Source of the DNA: Saccharicrinis sp050589685
GTDB lineage: Bacteria; Bacteroidota; Bacteroidia; Bacteroidales; Marinilabiliaceae
Direction: 5' to 3'
Assembly: GCF_050589685.1 (NCBI RefSeq)
Contig: NZ_JBNGOS010000024.1
Span: forward strand, 43,559-107,558
DNA: 64,000 nucleotides
The notes below the pieces were generated by a model that was given only the letters and a program-made list of their open reading frames with translations, had not been told where the DNA came from and searched no databases. The translations under genes and the position numbers were made by a program. This document shows positions 35,098-44,701 of this stretch, in pieces (within the stretch, counting starts at the first letter, position 1; each line of letters begins with the position of its first letter).

Positions 35098-36981
35098 TCA
35101 CACCACAAAATAATCCACTGTTTCTTTCATTTTTTTCGATTCATGCGTCAGTTTCTCGATAAACTGGCGCATAAATTCAGCCTGAGCGGCATTTTGCGAA
35201 GTGATTTGGTTGAGTTGCGACAAACCCGAGTTGATCTGATCGACGGCCACACTTTGGCTTTCCGAATCCTCAGCAATAAGGTGCACCAATTCAGCGGTTT
35301 TGACAATTTCCGGAGCTATCGCCTCTAGCTTTCTGGTGGCTTCATTAGAGTTGTTTCTACCTACTTCGGCCAATATTTCAATTTCGTCAGTTAATATTTT
35401 TATACGTTCCGCCAGCTTGCGAACCTCGCTGGCCACTACCGCAAAACCTTTTCCACTTTGGCCTGCACGTGCAGCTTCCACCGCCGCATTTAGGGCAAGA
35501 ATATTGGTTTGGGCGGCAATGTCTTTTACCTCATTTACTTTATCGGTAACCTCCAGCATCGAATCGTTGGCCTTTCTAACCGTATTGAGGCTCTTGGTAA
35601 TTTCTTTGGCAGCTTCCTCTGATATCTGCCCCGTTTTTACAGCATAGCCCGTGTTGGCCTTGACGCTATCCATCACTTCGTCCATGGATGTGGTAATTTC
35701 TTCCATGCCGGCAGCTTGTTCTGAGGCGCTTTCCGCTAATTTCGATGTTTCTACATCAATTTGATGGGATGTATGGTCGATGGTTTCTGAAATATTGTCG
35801 ATGCTGTTGATCACACGATTAAAACGTTGACCCATCGATTGTAACGACTTTACCATTTCACCTATTTCGTCGTTTCTATGGTAGGAAACCGCGGCTTTTA
35901 AATTCCCGGCTTCTATTTCTGCCGCAAACATTGACGCGGAAAGGATGGGGGTAAGGATGTTTTTAACCAACCGTCGTAAAATGAGTAGGATAATTACTAT
36001 GCATACAATCAATACTGCCATCAGAATGTATTTTAACTGGTTGGCTTGTTCCATTACCACCTCTGTGGGGACACTGTAGGCCAATCCCCACGGGGTTGGG
36101 CAGTCACCAATGTTTATTTTTGAATAGGAGAAGTAGTCATTCCCATTATCGCTTTCATATTCGTGGGTAAACGTTCCTGCTTCGCCCATTCTTTCGAATA
36201 GATCGTCTGTTGTTTTAAAACCGTGCTGTAAATCCATAATATTTTTTCCCAGCCAGGCTTCATTTTTCGACGCGATGATATCCCCGTTGTTAGAAAATAA
36301 AATCGCATTTCCACCTTTAGATGTTTCCAGGTCTTTAAATAACGCTTGGTAGCTGGTTAATTCAAGATCGAACCCAACTAACCCTAAAAAGGTATTGTTG
36401 TGTTTCAGCGGAATACAAACACTAGTTTCCATGATGGGTTCTTTTAGTTTACCCTCGTAATCTTCGTAGTATGGATTGGTAACGTATTCCGTGTTAAGTT
36501 TGTGTATGGTGTGGTACAGCCCATCGGGATCTTCCCCGTCCATATCCAGTGTATCCGTTTGTTGGGTTATTTCCCCTTGGTGGTTAAAGTAAGTGTTTCT
36601 CAATCTACCGTAGGTTGCGGTTCTGCTGTTGTCCAGGGTAAAAAGTTGCCAGTTATACCAGGTGCCTTTGTAACTGGGGTTATTGATGGTTAATGAGTGA
36701 ATAATCTGATCGGAAATCTGAATTCTCTCTCTACGATCAAGCTTATGCAAGGACTGTATGGATTGTGCCAGGGAGCGCGCCATGAACAAATCTTTGTTTA
36801 AACTTTCCGATACGCGCGTGGAGTATAGCTGAGCAACCTTCCGGGTGCCGCTGACAGCGTTTTCTTTTGTGAAATTATTAAACTGAAAGCCAATAAAAAA
36901 GAAAGCCAACAAAAGAATTACTAAAAGAGGTAATATAACGCTAAGGAAAATTCTTAGTCGTAAGCTGTTTTTTTTTGTCAT
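35098..36981 (-). CDS. Methyl-accepting chemotaxis protein with dCache sensor
   Basis: About 627 residues from the ATG at 36981; an upstream in-frame ATG at 37041 would add 20 residues before the charged start MTKKNSLRLR, which better fits the N-terminus. The first transmembrane helix is followed by a periplasmic dCache-type region of about 280 residues (NPYYEDYEGKLKEP, VCIPLKHNNTFLGLVGFDLEL, a PAS-like fold). The second TM helix contains ILMAVLIVCIVIILLILRRL. A HAMP domain leads into a methyl-accepting signalling coil whose tip has the near-invariant AAQTNILALNAAVEAARAG. It senses small ligands and signals to CheA/CheW, which are not in the window. Confidence 0.93.
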   Translation of the reverse strand: MTKKNSLRLRIFLSVILPLLVILLLAFFFIGFQFNNFTKENAVSGTRKVAQLYSTRVSESLNKDLFMARSLAQSIQSLHKLDRRERIQISDQIIHSLTINNPSYKGTWYNWQLFTLDNSRTATYGRLRNTYFNHQGEITQQTDTLDMDGEDPDGLYHTIHKLNTEYVTNPYYEDYEGKLKEPIMETSVCIPLKHNNTFLGLVGFDLELTSYQALFKDLETSKGGNAILFSNNGDIIASKNEAWLGKNIMDLQHGFKTTDDLFERMGEAGTFTHEYESDNGNDYFSYSKINIGDCPTPWGLAYSVPTEVVMEQANQLKYILMAVLIVCIVIILLILRRLVKNILTPILSASMFAAEIEAGNLKAAVSYHRNDEIGEMVKSLQSMGQRFNRVINSIDNISETIDHTSHQIDVETSKLAESASEQAAGMEEITTSMDEVMDSVKANTGYAVKTGQISEEAAKEITKSLNTVRKANDSMLEVTDKVNEVKDIAAQTNILALNAAVEAARAGQSGKGFAVVASEVRKLAERIKILTDEIEILAEVGRNNSNEATRKLEAIAPEIVKTAELVHLIAEDSESQSVAVDQINSGLSQLNQITSQNAAQAEFMRQFIEKLTHESKKMKETVDYFVV

Positions 36982-37203
36982 AAATTCAATGATGAAATCA
37001 AGAAACAGAAATGGGATTTTTGATGTATATGTACGTGACATAAAGGAAAAGGTTCAAAAAAAGTTAGGTTAACGTTTTTTTTAACGCGAATTTCTGTAAT
37101 TAACGCGAATGTGTTTATCTTCGGTAATCGTGAATTATGCAATGGTTTTTAATTCGTGAAGATCCTTGTAATTATGGGTTAAATTAAATGTAATAATTGG
37201 AAC

Positions 37204-37959
37204 ATGCGAAGTAAATCAGATGGTAATAGTAATAAAATCGAACAAGTAGCAGAGCTCTTAAAGGCATCAAAATTTGCGATTGCCTACACTGGTGCCGGGT
37301 GCAGTGTGGAAAGTGGCATTCCACCTTTTAGGGGGGAAGCCGGAATTTGGAACAGGTATAACCCACGTTTGTTGGAGCTGGATTATTTTTTCAGCAATCC
37401 GGAGCAATCCTGGAATGCCATCCGGGAAATATTTTATGATTTTTTTACGGATGCGAAACCTAATCAGGCACATATCGTTTTGGCCCAACTGGAAGCATTG
37501 GGAATCATCAAGGCCATAGTTACGCAGAATATCGATGACTTACACTTCAAGGCAGGGAGCAAAGAGGTTTATGAGTTTCATGGTAACTCTCAAAACCTGA
37601 AATGTACTAAATGTGGCTATTCGGTTGCTGCTTCCGGCATAGACCTGGGAAAAATACCTCCTGCTTGCGATAGATGTGGCGGACTTTTAAAACCTGATTT
37701 TATATTTTTTGGCGAAGGAATACCTCCGGTAGCATATGATAAAAGTTTTGATGCAGCGCGAATCGCCGATGTGGTTTTGGTAATAGGTTCAACCGGTGAG
37801 GTGATGCCCGCGTGCCAGGTGCCGTGGGAAGCCAAAAGAAAAGGAGCCACCATTATCGAGATCAACCCGACAGTATCCAATTTCACAAACCAAATTACAG
37901 ATATCCATATTCGGATGGAAGCCGGAAAAGCAATGGAACTGATCGGTAAAAAATTCTAA
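37204..37959 (+). CDS. Sir2-family NAD-dependent deacylase
   Basis: 251 residues. Rossmann-type motifs for NAD are present: YTGAGCSVESGI (30-39) and TQNIDDLH (107-114). The catalytic histidine is H126 in EFHGN. A structural zinc is bound by C134, C137, C155 and C158. The usual IPDFRG motif reads IPPFRG, with proline (P41) replacing the aspartate. That position lies in the NAD-binding loop, so activity or specificity could differ. Family members remove acyl groups from lysines or act as ADP-ribosyl-transfer enzymes. Divergent to the chemoreceptor; no partner gene is linked. Confidence 0.92.
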   Translation: MRSKSDGNSNKIEQVAELLKASKFAIAYTGAGCSVESGIPPFRGEAGIWNRYNPRLLELDYFFSNPEQSWNAIREIFYDFFTDAKPNQAHIVLAQLEALGIIKAIVTQNIDDLHFKAGSKEVYEFHGNSQNLKCTKCGYSVAASGIDLGKIPPACDRCGGLLKPDFIFFGEGIPPVAYDKSFDAARIADVVLVIGSTGEVMPACQVPWEAKRKGATIIEINPTVSNFTNQITDIHIRMEAGKAMELIGKKF

Positions 37960-38026
37960 TTTTATATGAAATGAAGCCTGAATAACTTCAAGTGGCCGCG
38001 TAACTATTATTTCTACGATAAATTAT

Positions 38027-38034
38027 TACATTTG
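38027..38034 (+). promoter_or_regulatory. Putative -7 box (TACATTTG) for fabG
   Basis: TAnnTTTG match 51 bp before the fabG ATG, in the 126-bp gap after the sirtuin gene. The expected -33 TTTG is not obvious. Confidence 0.4.
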
Positions 38035-38085
38035 TCAGTCATTTAATAAAAATGAGAACAAATTTCTACTATAAAAACTTTGACA

Positions 38086-38832
38086 ATGAAATTATTAGAA
38101 GGAAAAACTGCAATTATTACCGGTGCGGCGAGAGGGATCGGTAAAGCCATCGCGATAACTTACGCTAAAAATGGTTGTAATGTAGCTTTTACTGATTTAG
38201 CCATCAACGAGGCTGCCGAAGAAACGGAAAAAGAGCTAAACGCTTTGGGTGTTAAAGCAAAAGGCTATGCTTCGGATGCCAGCAATTATGAAGATACACA
38301 GCGCGTGGTTAAAGAGATTCAAGAAGATTTTGGACGTGTTGATATTTTAGTAAATAATGCGGGTATCACTAAGGATGGAGCACTAAAAAGAATGACGGAA
38401 GAGCAGTGGGATATCATCATCTCTGTTAACCTGAAATCGGTATTTAATTTTACCAAAGCGGTTCAGCCAATCATGTGGAAGCAAGCCGGAGGTAGCGTTA
38501 TCAATATGAGCTCTGTGGTAGGTGTTTCCGGTAACGCCAACCAATGTAATTACTCTGCTTCCAAAGCCGGTATTATCGGGTTCACAAAATCTGCTGCCAA
38601 AGAAATGGGCGCCAGAGGAATCAGACATAATGCAATAGCCCCCGGATTTATTATTACCGAAATGACAGGGGCTTTGCCGGATGATGTGAAGAAGGCTTGG
38701 GAAGGTCGTATTCCATTAAAAAGAGGAGGCACTCCGGAGGATGTTGCCAACACATGCGTATACCTGGGTTCCGATTTATCAGCTTATGTAACCGGACAAA
38801 CTATTCATGTTTGTGGCGGTATGAACATGTAG
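38086..38832 (+). CDS. fabG: 3-oxoacyl-ACP reductase, SDR family
   Basis: 248 residues from the ATG at 38086 (a TTG two codons earlier is in frame). Classical short-chain dehydrogenase: NADPH-binding TGAARGIG (12-19), NNAG (90-93), the active-site serine at MSSV (S142/S143), and YSASK (Y156, K160). The C-terminal CGGMNM is typical of FabG. It reduces 3-oxoacyl-ACP in fatty-acid synthesis. Other SDR substrates cannot be excluded, but the overall similarity to FabG is strong. Monocistronic, followed by a strong terminator. Confidence 0.88.
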   Translation: MKLLEGKTAIITGAARGIGKAIAITYAKNGCNVAFTDLAINEAAEETEKELNALGVKAKGYASDASNYEDTQRVVKEIQEDFGRVDILVNNAGITKDGALKRMTEEQWDIIISVNLKSVFNFTKAVQPIMWKQAGGSVINMSSVVGVSGNANQCNYSASKAGIIGFTKSAAKEMGARGIRHNAIAPGFIITEMTGALPDDVKKAWEGRIPLKRGGTPEDVANTCVYLGSDLSAYVTGQTIHVCGGMNM

Positions 38833-38865
38833 GCGACACGGTCGCCAGTGAATAAAATAATATAG

Positions 38866-38893
38866 GGCTTGCAATTTTTGCAGGCCTTTTTTT
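38866..38893 (+). terminator. Rho-independent terminator after fabG
   Basis: GGCtTGCAA (38866-38874) pairs with TTGCAgGCC (38878-38886), followed by seven Ts. It also lies just before the stop of the convergent OM-barrel gene at 38897. Confidence 0.9.
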
Positions 38894-38896
38894 ATT

Positions 38897-40087
38897 TTAA
38901 AATAATTTTAGTCCAATAATAATGGAGAGTTCATTGTAATCGGTATCCCACGTCATATAATCTCCTGTTAGTTGCCTGTTAATTCCATATCTTGCTTCTG
39001 CACTACACTTACCAAGTAAAAATCCTGCTCCCACAGCAAAGTTACTAACCGTATTTACGTTTACATTTATATTATTCACGTTATTAAACCGATTAATAAG
39101 GATATTAGAATTTAAAGGCGTATCGAATATATACATGGCGTTGAGAAATATGGACTTTTCTTCACCAACATAAAAATAGTGGCGAATCCCAATAGGAACC
39201 TCAAGTGAATTATATTTTATATGGTTCAATTCTTGATCAACTTCCAGTTTGGAATCCATAAAGCGCAATGTTGGTTCTACGATAATGGCCCATTTGTTAT
39301 TGTTGAAAGGCAACGGTAGTTCGGAGGCTGCACCAAATCTATAACCCAAAGAATTGTTGTGCTCGTATGAACTTGAAAAATTTTTGTTTCTCATTGTTAT
39401 GTTTGAAAAACTTATTCCGCCTTTTAAACTAATCCATATTTTAGATTTTCTGTTGGAACGATCCTTTGGGGTGCTTTCTTCGTTGCCGTTATATTGATTG
39501 ATTAATTTTATAAGATCCTTTCTTTCATAATCTAAGTTGATTATATCTTTTCTGTCAATCTGAGGATCGTTTAGCAAAGTAAAAAGTTGCTGTTTGAACT
39601 TTTTATTGTAGCTTATTTTACCTTGAAGCAGGTACCTCTTATATATAAGCTGTTCCACTTTGGTAGTAGATGAGCTTATGAAATAACGGTTTAGGTTCCT
39701 GTCTTCGTAGGCATATAGTTTAACTTTACCGGTTACAAGTAACTTTAAAAAAAGAGTTTCTTCGCTATATTGTGGTTCATTCGAAATTCCTAGTTCCTCA
39801 ATATTGTCAGTGGATCGGTCGATGTTTACTTTGTGACTTTCGTACTTTGAGTGATTATTAATGTGGAATTCCTTGGTATCGTTAATTGTCGCTATTTTTA
39901 TGGCACCATTTTCACCTATTTTATACTGAAATTTATCTGGATTATTTTTCCAGTCCATATTTTTGATAAAACATTGTACGGTATCATTTTTCTGGTTGAC
40001 AAAATATCCTGGTTCAAAAGTAATTTGAGAGAATGCATTTAAGGTTAAAATGAGTAGCGCAGTTAAGATAAGGTGTAGTTTCTTCAT
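38897..40087 (-). CDS. Predicted outer-membrane beta-barrel protein
   Basis: 396 residues with a signal peptide (1-20, LNAFSQ). Residues about 22-190 are a mixed domain that starts FEPGYFVNQKNDTVQCFIKN, seen in Bacteroidota hypothetical proteins. Residues about 215-396 look like an eight-strand porin-family barrel with alternating hydrophobic/polar strands (IWISLKGGISFSNIT, YRFGAASELPLPF, FAVGAGFLLGKCSAEARYG) and a terminal strand ending in phenylalanine (IIIGLKLF), the usual BAM recognition end. Function is unknown. It lies next to envelope-assembly genes but is separated from OstA by about 105 bp. Confidence 0.75.
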   Translation of the reverse strand: MKKLHLILTALLILTLNAFSQITFEPGYFVNQKNDTVQCFIKNMDWKNNPDKFQYKIGENGAIKIATINDTKEFHINNHSKYESHKVNIDRSTDNIEELGISNEPQYSEETLFLKLLVTGKVKLYAYEDRNLNRYFISSSTTKVEQLIYKRYLLQGKISYNKKFKQQLFTLLNDPQIDRKDIINLDYERKDLIKLINQYNGNEESTPKDRSNRKSKIWISLKGGISFSNITMRNKNFSSSYEHNNSLGYRFGAASELPLPFNNNKWAIIVEPTLRFMDSKLEVDQELNHIKYNSLEVPIGIRHYFYVGEEKSIFLNAMYIFDTPLNSNILINRFNNVNNINVNVNTVSNFAVGAGFLLGKCSAEARYGINRQLTGDYMTWDTDYNELSIIIGLKLF

Positions 40088-40192
40088 ATGGAATTTTATA
40101 GTTATTGTATGGAGTTCCCAAGTAAATTTAAGTATTGCTTGCGAAAAATTCCATTTTACACGCCAGTTTCGTGTAAACTTAAAATGTTGATC

Positions 40193-41767
40193 CTACTCTT
40201 CGTAGGTATCATCCAAATCATATTCCGAACGGTTTTCGCCGCGATCGAATGTGGGGAGTTCTTCCCAGAAAAATATTTCTTCCTTGCTTTTGGGCCTGAA
40301 GGCATCGAGCCAATAAAATCCTTCCAACCTTAAGTTTTCATCCGGGACTAAATAAGGAGGGTTCATATTCCCGTTTGGAGATACGCGCATGGTAATTTGG
40401 TCTACCATGCGCTGAGTCAGATATAAAGTCATATTGCTGCATTCGGCTCTGTTCACGCCAATAACATACTCCCGGTCTTTGGGGAAATATACCGACTGCG
40501 CATTACCATTTACATCAATCTTGTATATTTCATTGTTCCGTATGTATCCGGTCATGAGCTTTCCTTTAACCTGGTTGTAACGACCTGTATCTTCTTCCGA
40601 AATGATAAATGATCTGTCAATCAGGTCCACTTTATCAAGCACCTCATTTTTGGTGTACATCTTTATCACGTCCGCCGTCAGCTGGTTGCCCATCGACCAC
40701 ATAATAGGATCGTAGTAAAAAGTGTTGGTGGTGTCCCTGGAATCGAACACCATGGAATCGCAACGGCCTTGCATGTCGCTCCTAAAATATTTTACTTTTC
40801 GATAAGCCTTTATCAGTTTCTGCTCGCCATCTTCCAGAGGCACTGCCTGTAAGGTGTCAGCGTGAAGAAAAAGGGTATCTTTATTATAAATCTGCAATAA
40901 CTCTGCATTTAAAGTGGCCAGGGCATCCTGGGTTATCTCGTTGTAAAAACCGTAATCCCCTTTAATGATCAGATTATTGGTGGTGTCGTGCAGCTCCATG
41001 CTGTTAAATATCTCGCCATAGCCGCTCGCCCTATCGTAATAAATAGTGTCTCCTTTTAACAGTTGTTCTCCTTCAACATAGGCATTTTCCTTTAAAAGAG
41101 CCACATCGTGTTGCATGTCGTAGTAACCAGCTTCGGCATATATGGTGTTGCTATCACTGATAATAAAAGTGGGGCCTTCAATATTAGAAACTTTTGTTTC
41201 GGTATGGTAAATTAATGTATCAGATTTAATGATGTATTTAGGATTAGTTGCTACAACACTGTCCTTATAATGGACCTGGTCAGTAGCTGGGTAGTAATAA
41301 CCTTTTTTGCTGGTTAAGGTATTTTCTTTGTTAACAATCTTACCAAAGTTAAAATAGTAGGCAAAATTGTTTACCCGATCGTAGTCTAAATAGTCCGTGG
41401 TCAATACCACATCTTTATTAACCAAACGAACATCCTCGCGGACCTGGGCCAAACCTGTATTTCCATCGTAGTTTAACCTTCTGCCATACAGGTGGAGCGT
41501 GTCGTTTTGGATGATATGGATATTTCCGTTTGCATTAATTTTGTTATCGAGAATGTACCGATAGGCCGTATCGCAGAACATGACGGCGGTCTCGTGGGTG
41601 AATTTTACATTGCCGATCAACACCTGCACGTCTTTCCCGTAAATAGCTTCATCATAATTTAAGCTGTCGGCATTATTGACGATTACTTTTTTTTGCCCGG
41701 AAACAATTCCCGTATAAAATACAGAGGCTAAAATGATGATCTTGAAAATGCGATTTGATATATGCAT
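40193..41767 (-). CDS. OstA/LptA-like LPS-transport protein
   Basis: 524 residues with an N-terminal signal (about 1-24, ending VSG). Most of the chain is repeated beta-jellyroll strands of the OstA/LptA type: YGKDVQVLIGNVKFTHE, NINANGNIHI-like segments, LYGRRLNYDG and YYPATDQVHYKDSV. The long array is characteristic of the Bacteroidota OstA-like family (PF13100), thought to take part in LPS transport across the periplasm. The C-terminus is acidic. It is transcribed in the same direction as the SurA-like genes upstream, a common linkage in Bacteroidota, but 495 bp of non-coding DNA intervene. A TATTTTTG box at 41802-41809 suggests its own promoter. Confidence 0.88.
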   Translation of the reverse strand: MHISNRIFKIIILASVFYTGIVSGQKKVIVNNADSLNYDEAIYGKDVQVLIGNVKFTHETAVMFCDTAYRYILDNKINANGNIHIIQNDTLHLYGRRLNYDGNTGLAQVREDVRLVNKDVVLTTDYLDYDRVNNFAYYFNFGKIVNKENTLTSKKGYYYPATDQVHYKDSVVATNPKYIIKSDTLIYHTETKVSNIEGPTFIISDSNTIYAEAGYYDMQHDVALLKENAYVEGEQLLKGDTIYYDRASGYGEIFNSMELHDTTNNLIIKGDYGFYNEITQDALATLNAELLQIYNKDTLFLHADTLQAVPLEDGEQKLIKAYRKVKYFRSDMQGRCDSMVFDSRDTTNTFYYDPIMWSMGNQLTADVIKMYTKNEVLDKVDLIDRSFIISEEDTGRYNQVKGKLMTGYIRNNEIYKIDVNGNAQSVYFPKDREYVIGVNRAECSNMTLYLTQRMVDQITMRVSPNGNMNPPYLVPDENLRLEGFYWLDAFRPKSKEEIFFWEELPTFDRGENRSEYDLDDTYEE

Positions 41768-41801
41768 TAGAATTACCGAGCTATAAATTTTATTAATGCG
41801 G

Positions 41802-41809
41802 CAAAAATA
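41802..41809 (-). promoter_or_regulatory. Putative -7 box (TATTTTTG) for the OstA-like gene
   Basis: TAnnTTTG match on the minus strand 35 bp upstream of the OstA-like start codon. Confidence 0.4.
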
Positions 41810-41868
41810 GCAGTAATACCCAAATTACGAAAATTATCCCATCCCTAAATAGGGCAATTATGAATATA

Positions 41869-41938
41869 AGCCGGGATCTGTCATTCGGAATTCTTCAAAT
41901 TCCTTAATGTCAGCAGTCGAAAGCCTTCCCGATGGCTA
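41869..41938. repeat. Imperfect palindrome in the OstA/lipoprotein gap
   Basis: GCC-GGGAT-CTG-TCATT-GGAATT on the left pairs with its inverse AAATTCC-AATG-CAG-TCCC-GGC on the right, centred near 41894 (loop CTTC). The whole gap 41768-42262 lacks a convincing gene; a second dyad CCTTGCTT/AAGCGAGG lies at 41957-41976. It looks like decayed palindromic repeat DNA similar in style to the elements elsewhere in the window, though not of the same sequence family. Confidence 0.5.
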
Positions 41939-42262
41939 TGGGATAGAAAATCTTACCTTGCTTTTATGAAGCGAGGTTTAGATATTCTTGATCCAATTGG
42001 CATTGAGGTGCAACCTAATGACAATTTTGGATAAGTATAATTTGTTTGGGTGAACCGATATCCTAACCTTTCATTCATGTTGATAGAATAACAAACAGAT
42101 TTGTTGAAATCAATTATCAGGCCAAATTTTAAAAAGGTCATTGCTCAATGGTCGTGGGATCAAACTGATTATTCTGAGAAAAATCAAATTCTAACACGGA
42201 ATGTTTTTGGAATACCCTCGCAAATGTTACAAAACCATAGATTTTGATACTTTCGCGACTGC

Positions 42263-42667
42263 TTATTGTTGTATGGTCGTCGGAGAAGCGGCAGACGTTT
42301 GAAACACAAGTTTACGCTTCAGATATATAGTATCGGGGGTATGACCGTTGTAGGGTTTAAACTGTACAAATTTGTCCACATAATCCTTGGCTTCGATCGA
42401 CATGGTTATTTTATACCCTTTGTTAAATTTTAACTGGTACTGCCCCAAACTGTCGGTATGGGTATCTAGCTTTTGGGTAGCCGACTCGTCGATATTATGC
42501 TGGTACAAACAATAGCACCTTACGGAAGAAAGAGGTACGGGGCAATTGGTTTCTTCGTCCACAATTACCCCGTTCAAAGATATGTTATAGGCTTCCCTTG
42601 CACAGGAAGCACAAATGATAATCGATAAAATTAAAAGTCCTATTTTGCTTTCCCCGGTAATACTCAT
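42263..42667 (-). CDS. Lipoprotein with carboxypeptidase-regulatory-like domain
   Basis: 134 residues. A lipobox (IICASC, C22) follows a hydrophobic signal. The mature part is a transthyretin-like beta-sandwich of the CarboxypepD_reg type: ISLNGVIVDEETNCPVPLSS at the start and TDSLGQYQLKF in the middle, as often found at the N-termini of SusC-like and other Bacteroidota surface proteins. Here it is the whole protein. It lies 44 bp downstream of the SurA-like gene, so co-transcription is likely. Function is unknown. Confidence 0.75.
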   Translation of the reverse strand: MSITGESKIGLLILSIIICASCAREAYNISLNGVIVDEETNCPVPLSSVRCYCLYQHNIDESATQKLDTHTDSLGQYQLKFNKGYKITMSIEAKDYVDKFVQFKPYNGHTPDTIYLKRKLVFQTSAASPTTIQQ

Positions 42668-42711
42668 CCTCCTACACTTTTATAATTTGCCAAACAAAAT
42701 AGGTAAAATAA

Positions 42712-44070
42712 TTACTTAATCCAATTTTTAAACTCAAAATTACAGTCCCGCCAATCGTCATGAATGGTGATATACGTATCCAGCTGCTTTTCTTTTATCC
42801 AGTCATCAATGGCATCCTGACGTCTTTTTTCTGTCATAATGTTTTGTACCAGCTGGTAATCATCTTTCAGGTTGGCACGGTGAGGAGCTATTTTTCTTTT
42901 TTGTTTGATGATAACATACACATCGTGTCCTTTGTCGTCTTTAATACTAAAAGGTTTTGATATTTCTCCTTCCTTCAGTTTTTGAAGTTCTTTTGCCAAT
43001 TGTGGTTGTTGTATGGCCGAAAGTTCAAAGTTAGAAGACTGCGAGCGCATATTTACCATTAATCCGCCGTTGTTCCTGGTATCTTTGTCCATGGAGTAAT
43101 ACAAGGCAGCCTCTTCAAAACTCAATTTTTTCTCAGCGATTAAATTAGATATGGAATCCAATCTGGAAACAGCTTCTTTGTTGGCGTCACTCGAAACTCT
43201 GGGTTTCAACAAGATATGTCTAACGTTGATACGCTCTCCTTTTCTGTCTAACAATTGAATAATGTGATACCCAAACTCGGTTTGAACAATCTTGGACACT
43301 TTGTTTTTTTCCTGCATGTTAAAAGCCACGTTGGCAAACTCGGGCACAAAGGTACTGCGCGTACTCCATCCGAGATCGCCGCCGCTGGTCGCACTGCCCG
43401 GATCTTCGGAGTACAATACGGCAAGAGTGGCAAAATCCCTTCCTTCGGCCACCTGCTTTTGGAAATCCCTTAACCGGCTTTTAACGCGGTCAATTTCTTT
43501 TTGGTCGATTCTGGGGTATACGGCAATTTTTTGAATCTCGTACTGTACCGGAACCATGGGCAGGCTGTCCTGCGGTGTTTTACGATAATAAGCGCGTACC
43601 TGCGATGGCGTGGGTTCAATGTTTTCGGTAATGGTACGTTGCATGCTTTCGGTTAACATTTGGTCGCGGACTACGGTCATTTGTTCCTTTTTAATCTGCA
43701 GTACGGATTTGTTAAACCATTCTTCCAGTTTTTCGCGTCCGCCGGCCCTGCTGATAAATTCGTTCATCCGGCGGTCCACTTCGTTTATCACGTTGTTCTC
43801 GCTCACTTCCACGCTGTCCAATACGGCCTGGTTCAACATCAGCTTTTGAATCAACTGTTGTTCGAAAAGTGTACACTTTAAATTGCCTTTGGCCGATGCG
43901 CCTTGCATGACAGCTTGTTGGTACTGGTATTCGACATCGGACTTTAATATGGCGTTGTCGCCCACAACGGCAATCACTTCATCAATTACATTTTTTTGGC
44001 TTAGCAGGGGAGTACTAAAAGATAGGATAGTGGATATGGTGGCAATCAATAAAATGGTTGTTTTGTGCAT
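42712..44070 (-). CDS. SurA-like periplasmic peptidyl-prolyl isomerase
   Basis: 452 residues from the ATG at 44070, which starts a clear signal peptide (MHKTTILLIATISTILS, ending LLSQ). The open frame continues 28 codons upstream without signal character. A SurA N-terminal chaperone domain (DEVIAVVGDNAILKSDVEYQ) is followed by two parvulin domains: SEDPGSATSGGDLGW...FGYHIIQL and INVRHILLKPRV...MDKDTRNNGGLM. SurA escorts outer-membrane proteins through the periplasm. In many Bacteroidota it is the last of three linked PpiC/SurA genes; here the other two lie at 47531-50433, beyond an inserted segment. A TATATTTG box sits at 44183-44190. Confidence 0.92.
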   Translation of the reverse strand: MHKTTILLIATISTILSFSTPLLSQKNVIDEVIAVVGDNAILKSDVEYQYQQAVMQGASAKGNLKCTLFEQQLIQKLMLNQAVLDSVEVSENNVINEVDRRMNEFISRAGGREKLEEWFNKSVLQIKKEQMTVVRDQMLTESMQRTITENIEPTPSQVRAYYRKTPQDSLPMVPVQYEIQKIAVYPRIDQKEIDRVKSRLRDFQKQVAEGRDFATLAVLYSEDPGSATSGGDLGWSTRSTFVPEFANVAFNMQEKNKVSKIVQTEFGYHIIQLLDRKGERINVRHILLKPRVSSDANKEAVSRLDSISNLIAEKKLSFEEAALYYSMDKDTRNNGGLMVNMRSQSSNFELSAIQQPQLAKELQKLKEGEISKPFSIKDDKGHDVYVIIKQKRKIAPHRANLKDDYQLVQNIMTEKRRQDAIDDWIKEKQLDTYITIHDDWRDCNFEFKNWIK

Positions 44071-44182
44071 TATTTTTGTTTTAATCTCTAATTGTTTGAT
44101 ATTTAATAAGTAACTGATTGTTGAGAAAGTCATAATCAGGGATTGATTTACCAATTTTCGTTCCTCTTTTTATCATCACTTG

Positions 44183-44190
44183 CAAATATA
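44183..44190 (-). promoter_or_regulatory. Putative -7 box (TATATTTG) for the SurA-like gene
   Basis: TAnnTTTG match on the minus strand 113 bp upstream of the start codon, between the gene and repeat copy 2. If it is real, the SurA gene has its own promoter after separation from its usual partners. Confidence 0.35.
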
Positions 44191-44244
44191 TATTATTCAG
44201 CGGGAAGTATAAGGTTTAATGGAAAGATTTTAGCATAAACATTT

Positions 44245-44436
44245 AACCCGCAATATGCATTAGAAATTCTATTACCCATTGAAATTGCTTTAAAACAAGA
44301 CACTTCGTTGCATCACTTCAACCCACCAGAACGATGCTCCCGAAAGTAATCGGGAAAGGGATGCCTCGTTTGGGTAATGCCTTGTTTTATTGTACTTGCC
44401 ATGCTCATGACAAACCTCCAATACATAATCCGGGTT
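44245..44436 (+). repeat. Interspersed palindromic repeat, copy 2 (full length)
   Basis: 192 bp, roughly 90% identical to copy 1 at 2203-2395 and in the same orientation. The apex is clearer here: CCCGA-aagtaa-TCGGG (44339-44354). Both ends are flanked by TAA, which could be a short target duplication. It lies between the SurA-like gene and the dehydrogenase gene, at one boundary of the segment that splits the SurA/PpiC genes. The remaining 44437-44701 shows no gene. Confidence 0.85.
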
Positions 44437-44701
44437 TAATGATTGGTGTTGGCTGAATTGTTTCTCCAACAGCCATTATTTCTTTTAATCATTTATAATT
44501 TAGCTTTTATCAATATAAAGTTAAATTAGATGGTTATGATTTTTTATTCCATCACTTTTTAGTGGTAAGTTTTTCTTTAAATAAGAAAGGTGGGGGTAAA
44601 CTTTGTTTTAACGCTACCTTTTTTGTTTTCCGATTTTTAATAAATATCTTTTCCGATTAAGAAAACGATAACGCGATGTTACATTTTTAAAGAAACTATT
44701 T

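Noticed and set aside
41861..41892. Sequence on the minus strand resembling the 3' end of RNase P RNA (ACAGATCCCGGCTTATA)
   Set aside because: The 5' conserved region (GAGGAAAGTCC-like) and the other core motifs are absent within 400 bp upstream, and the segment is explained as an arm of an imperfect palindrome.
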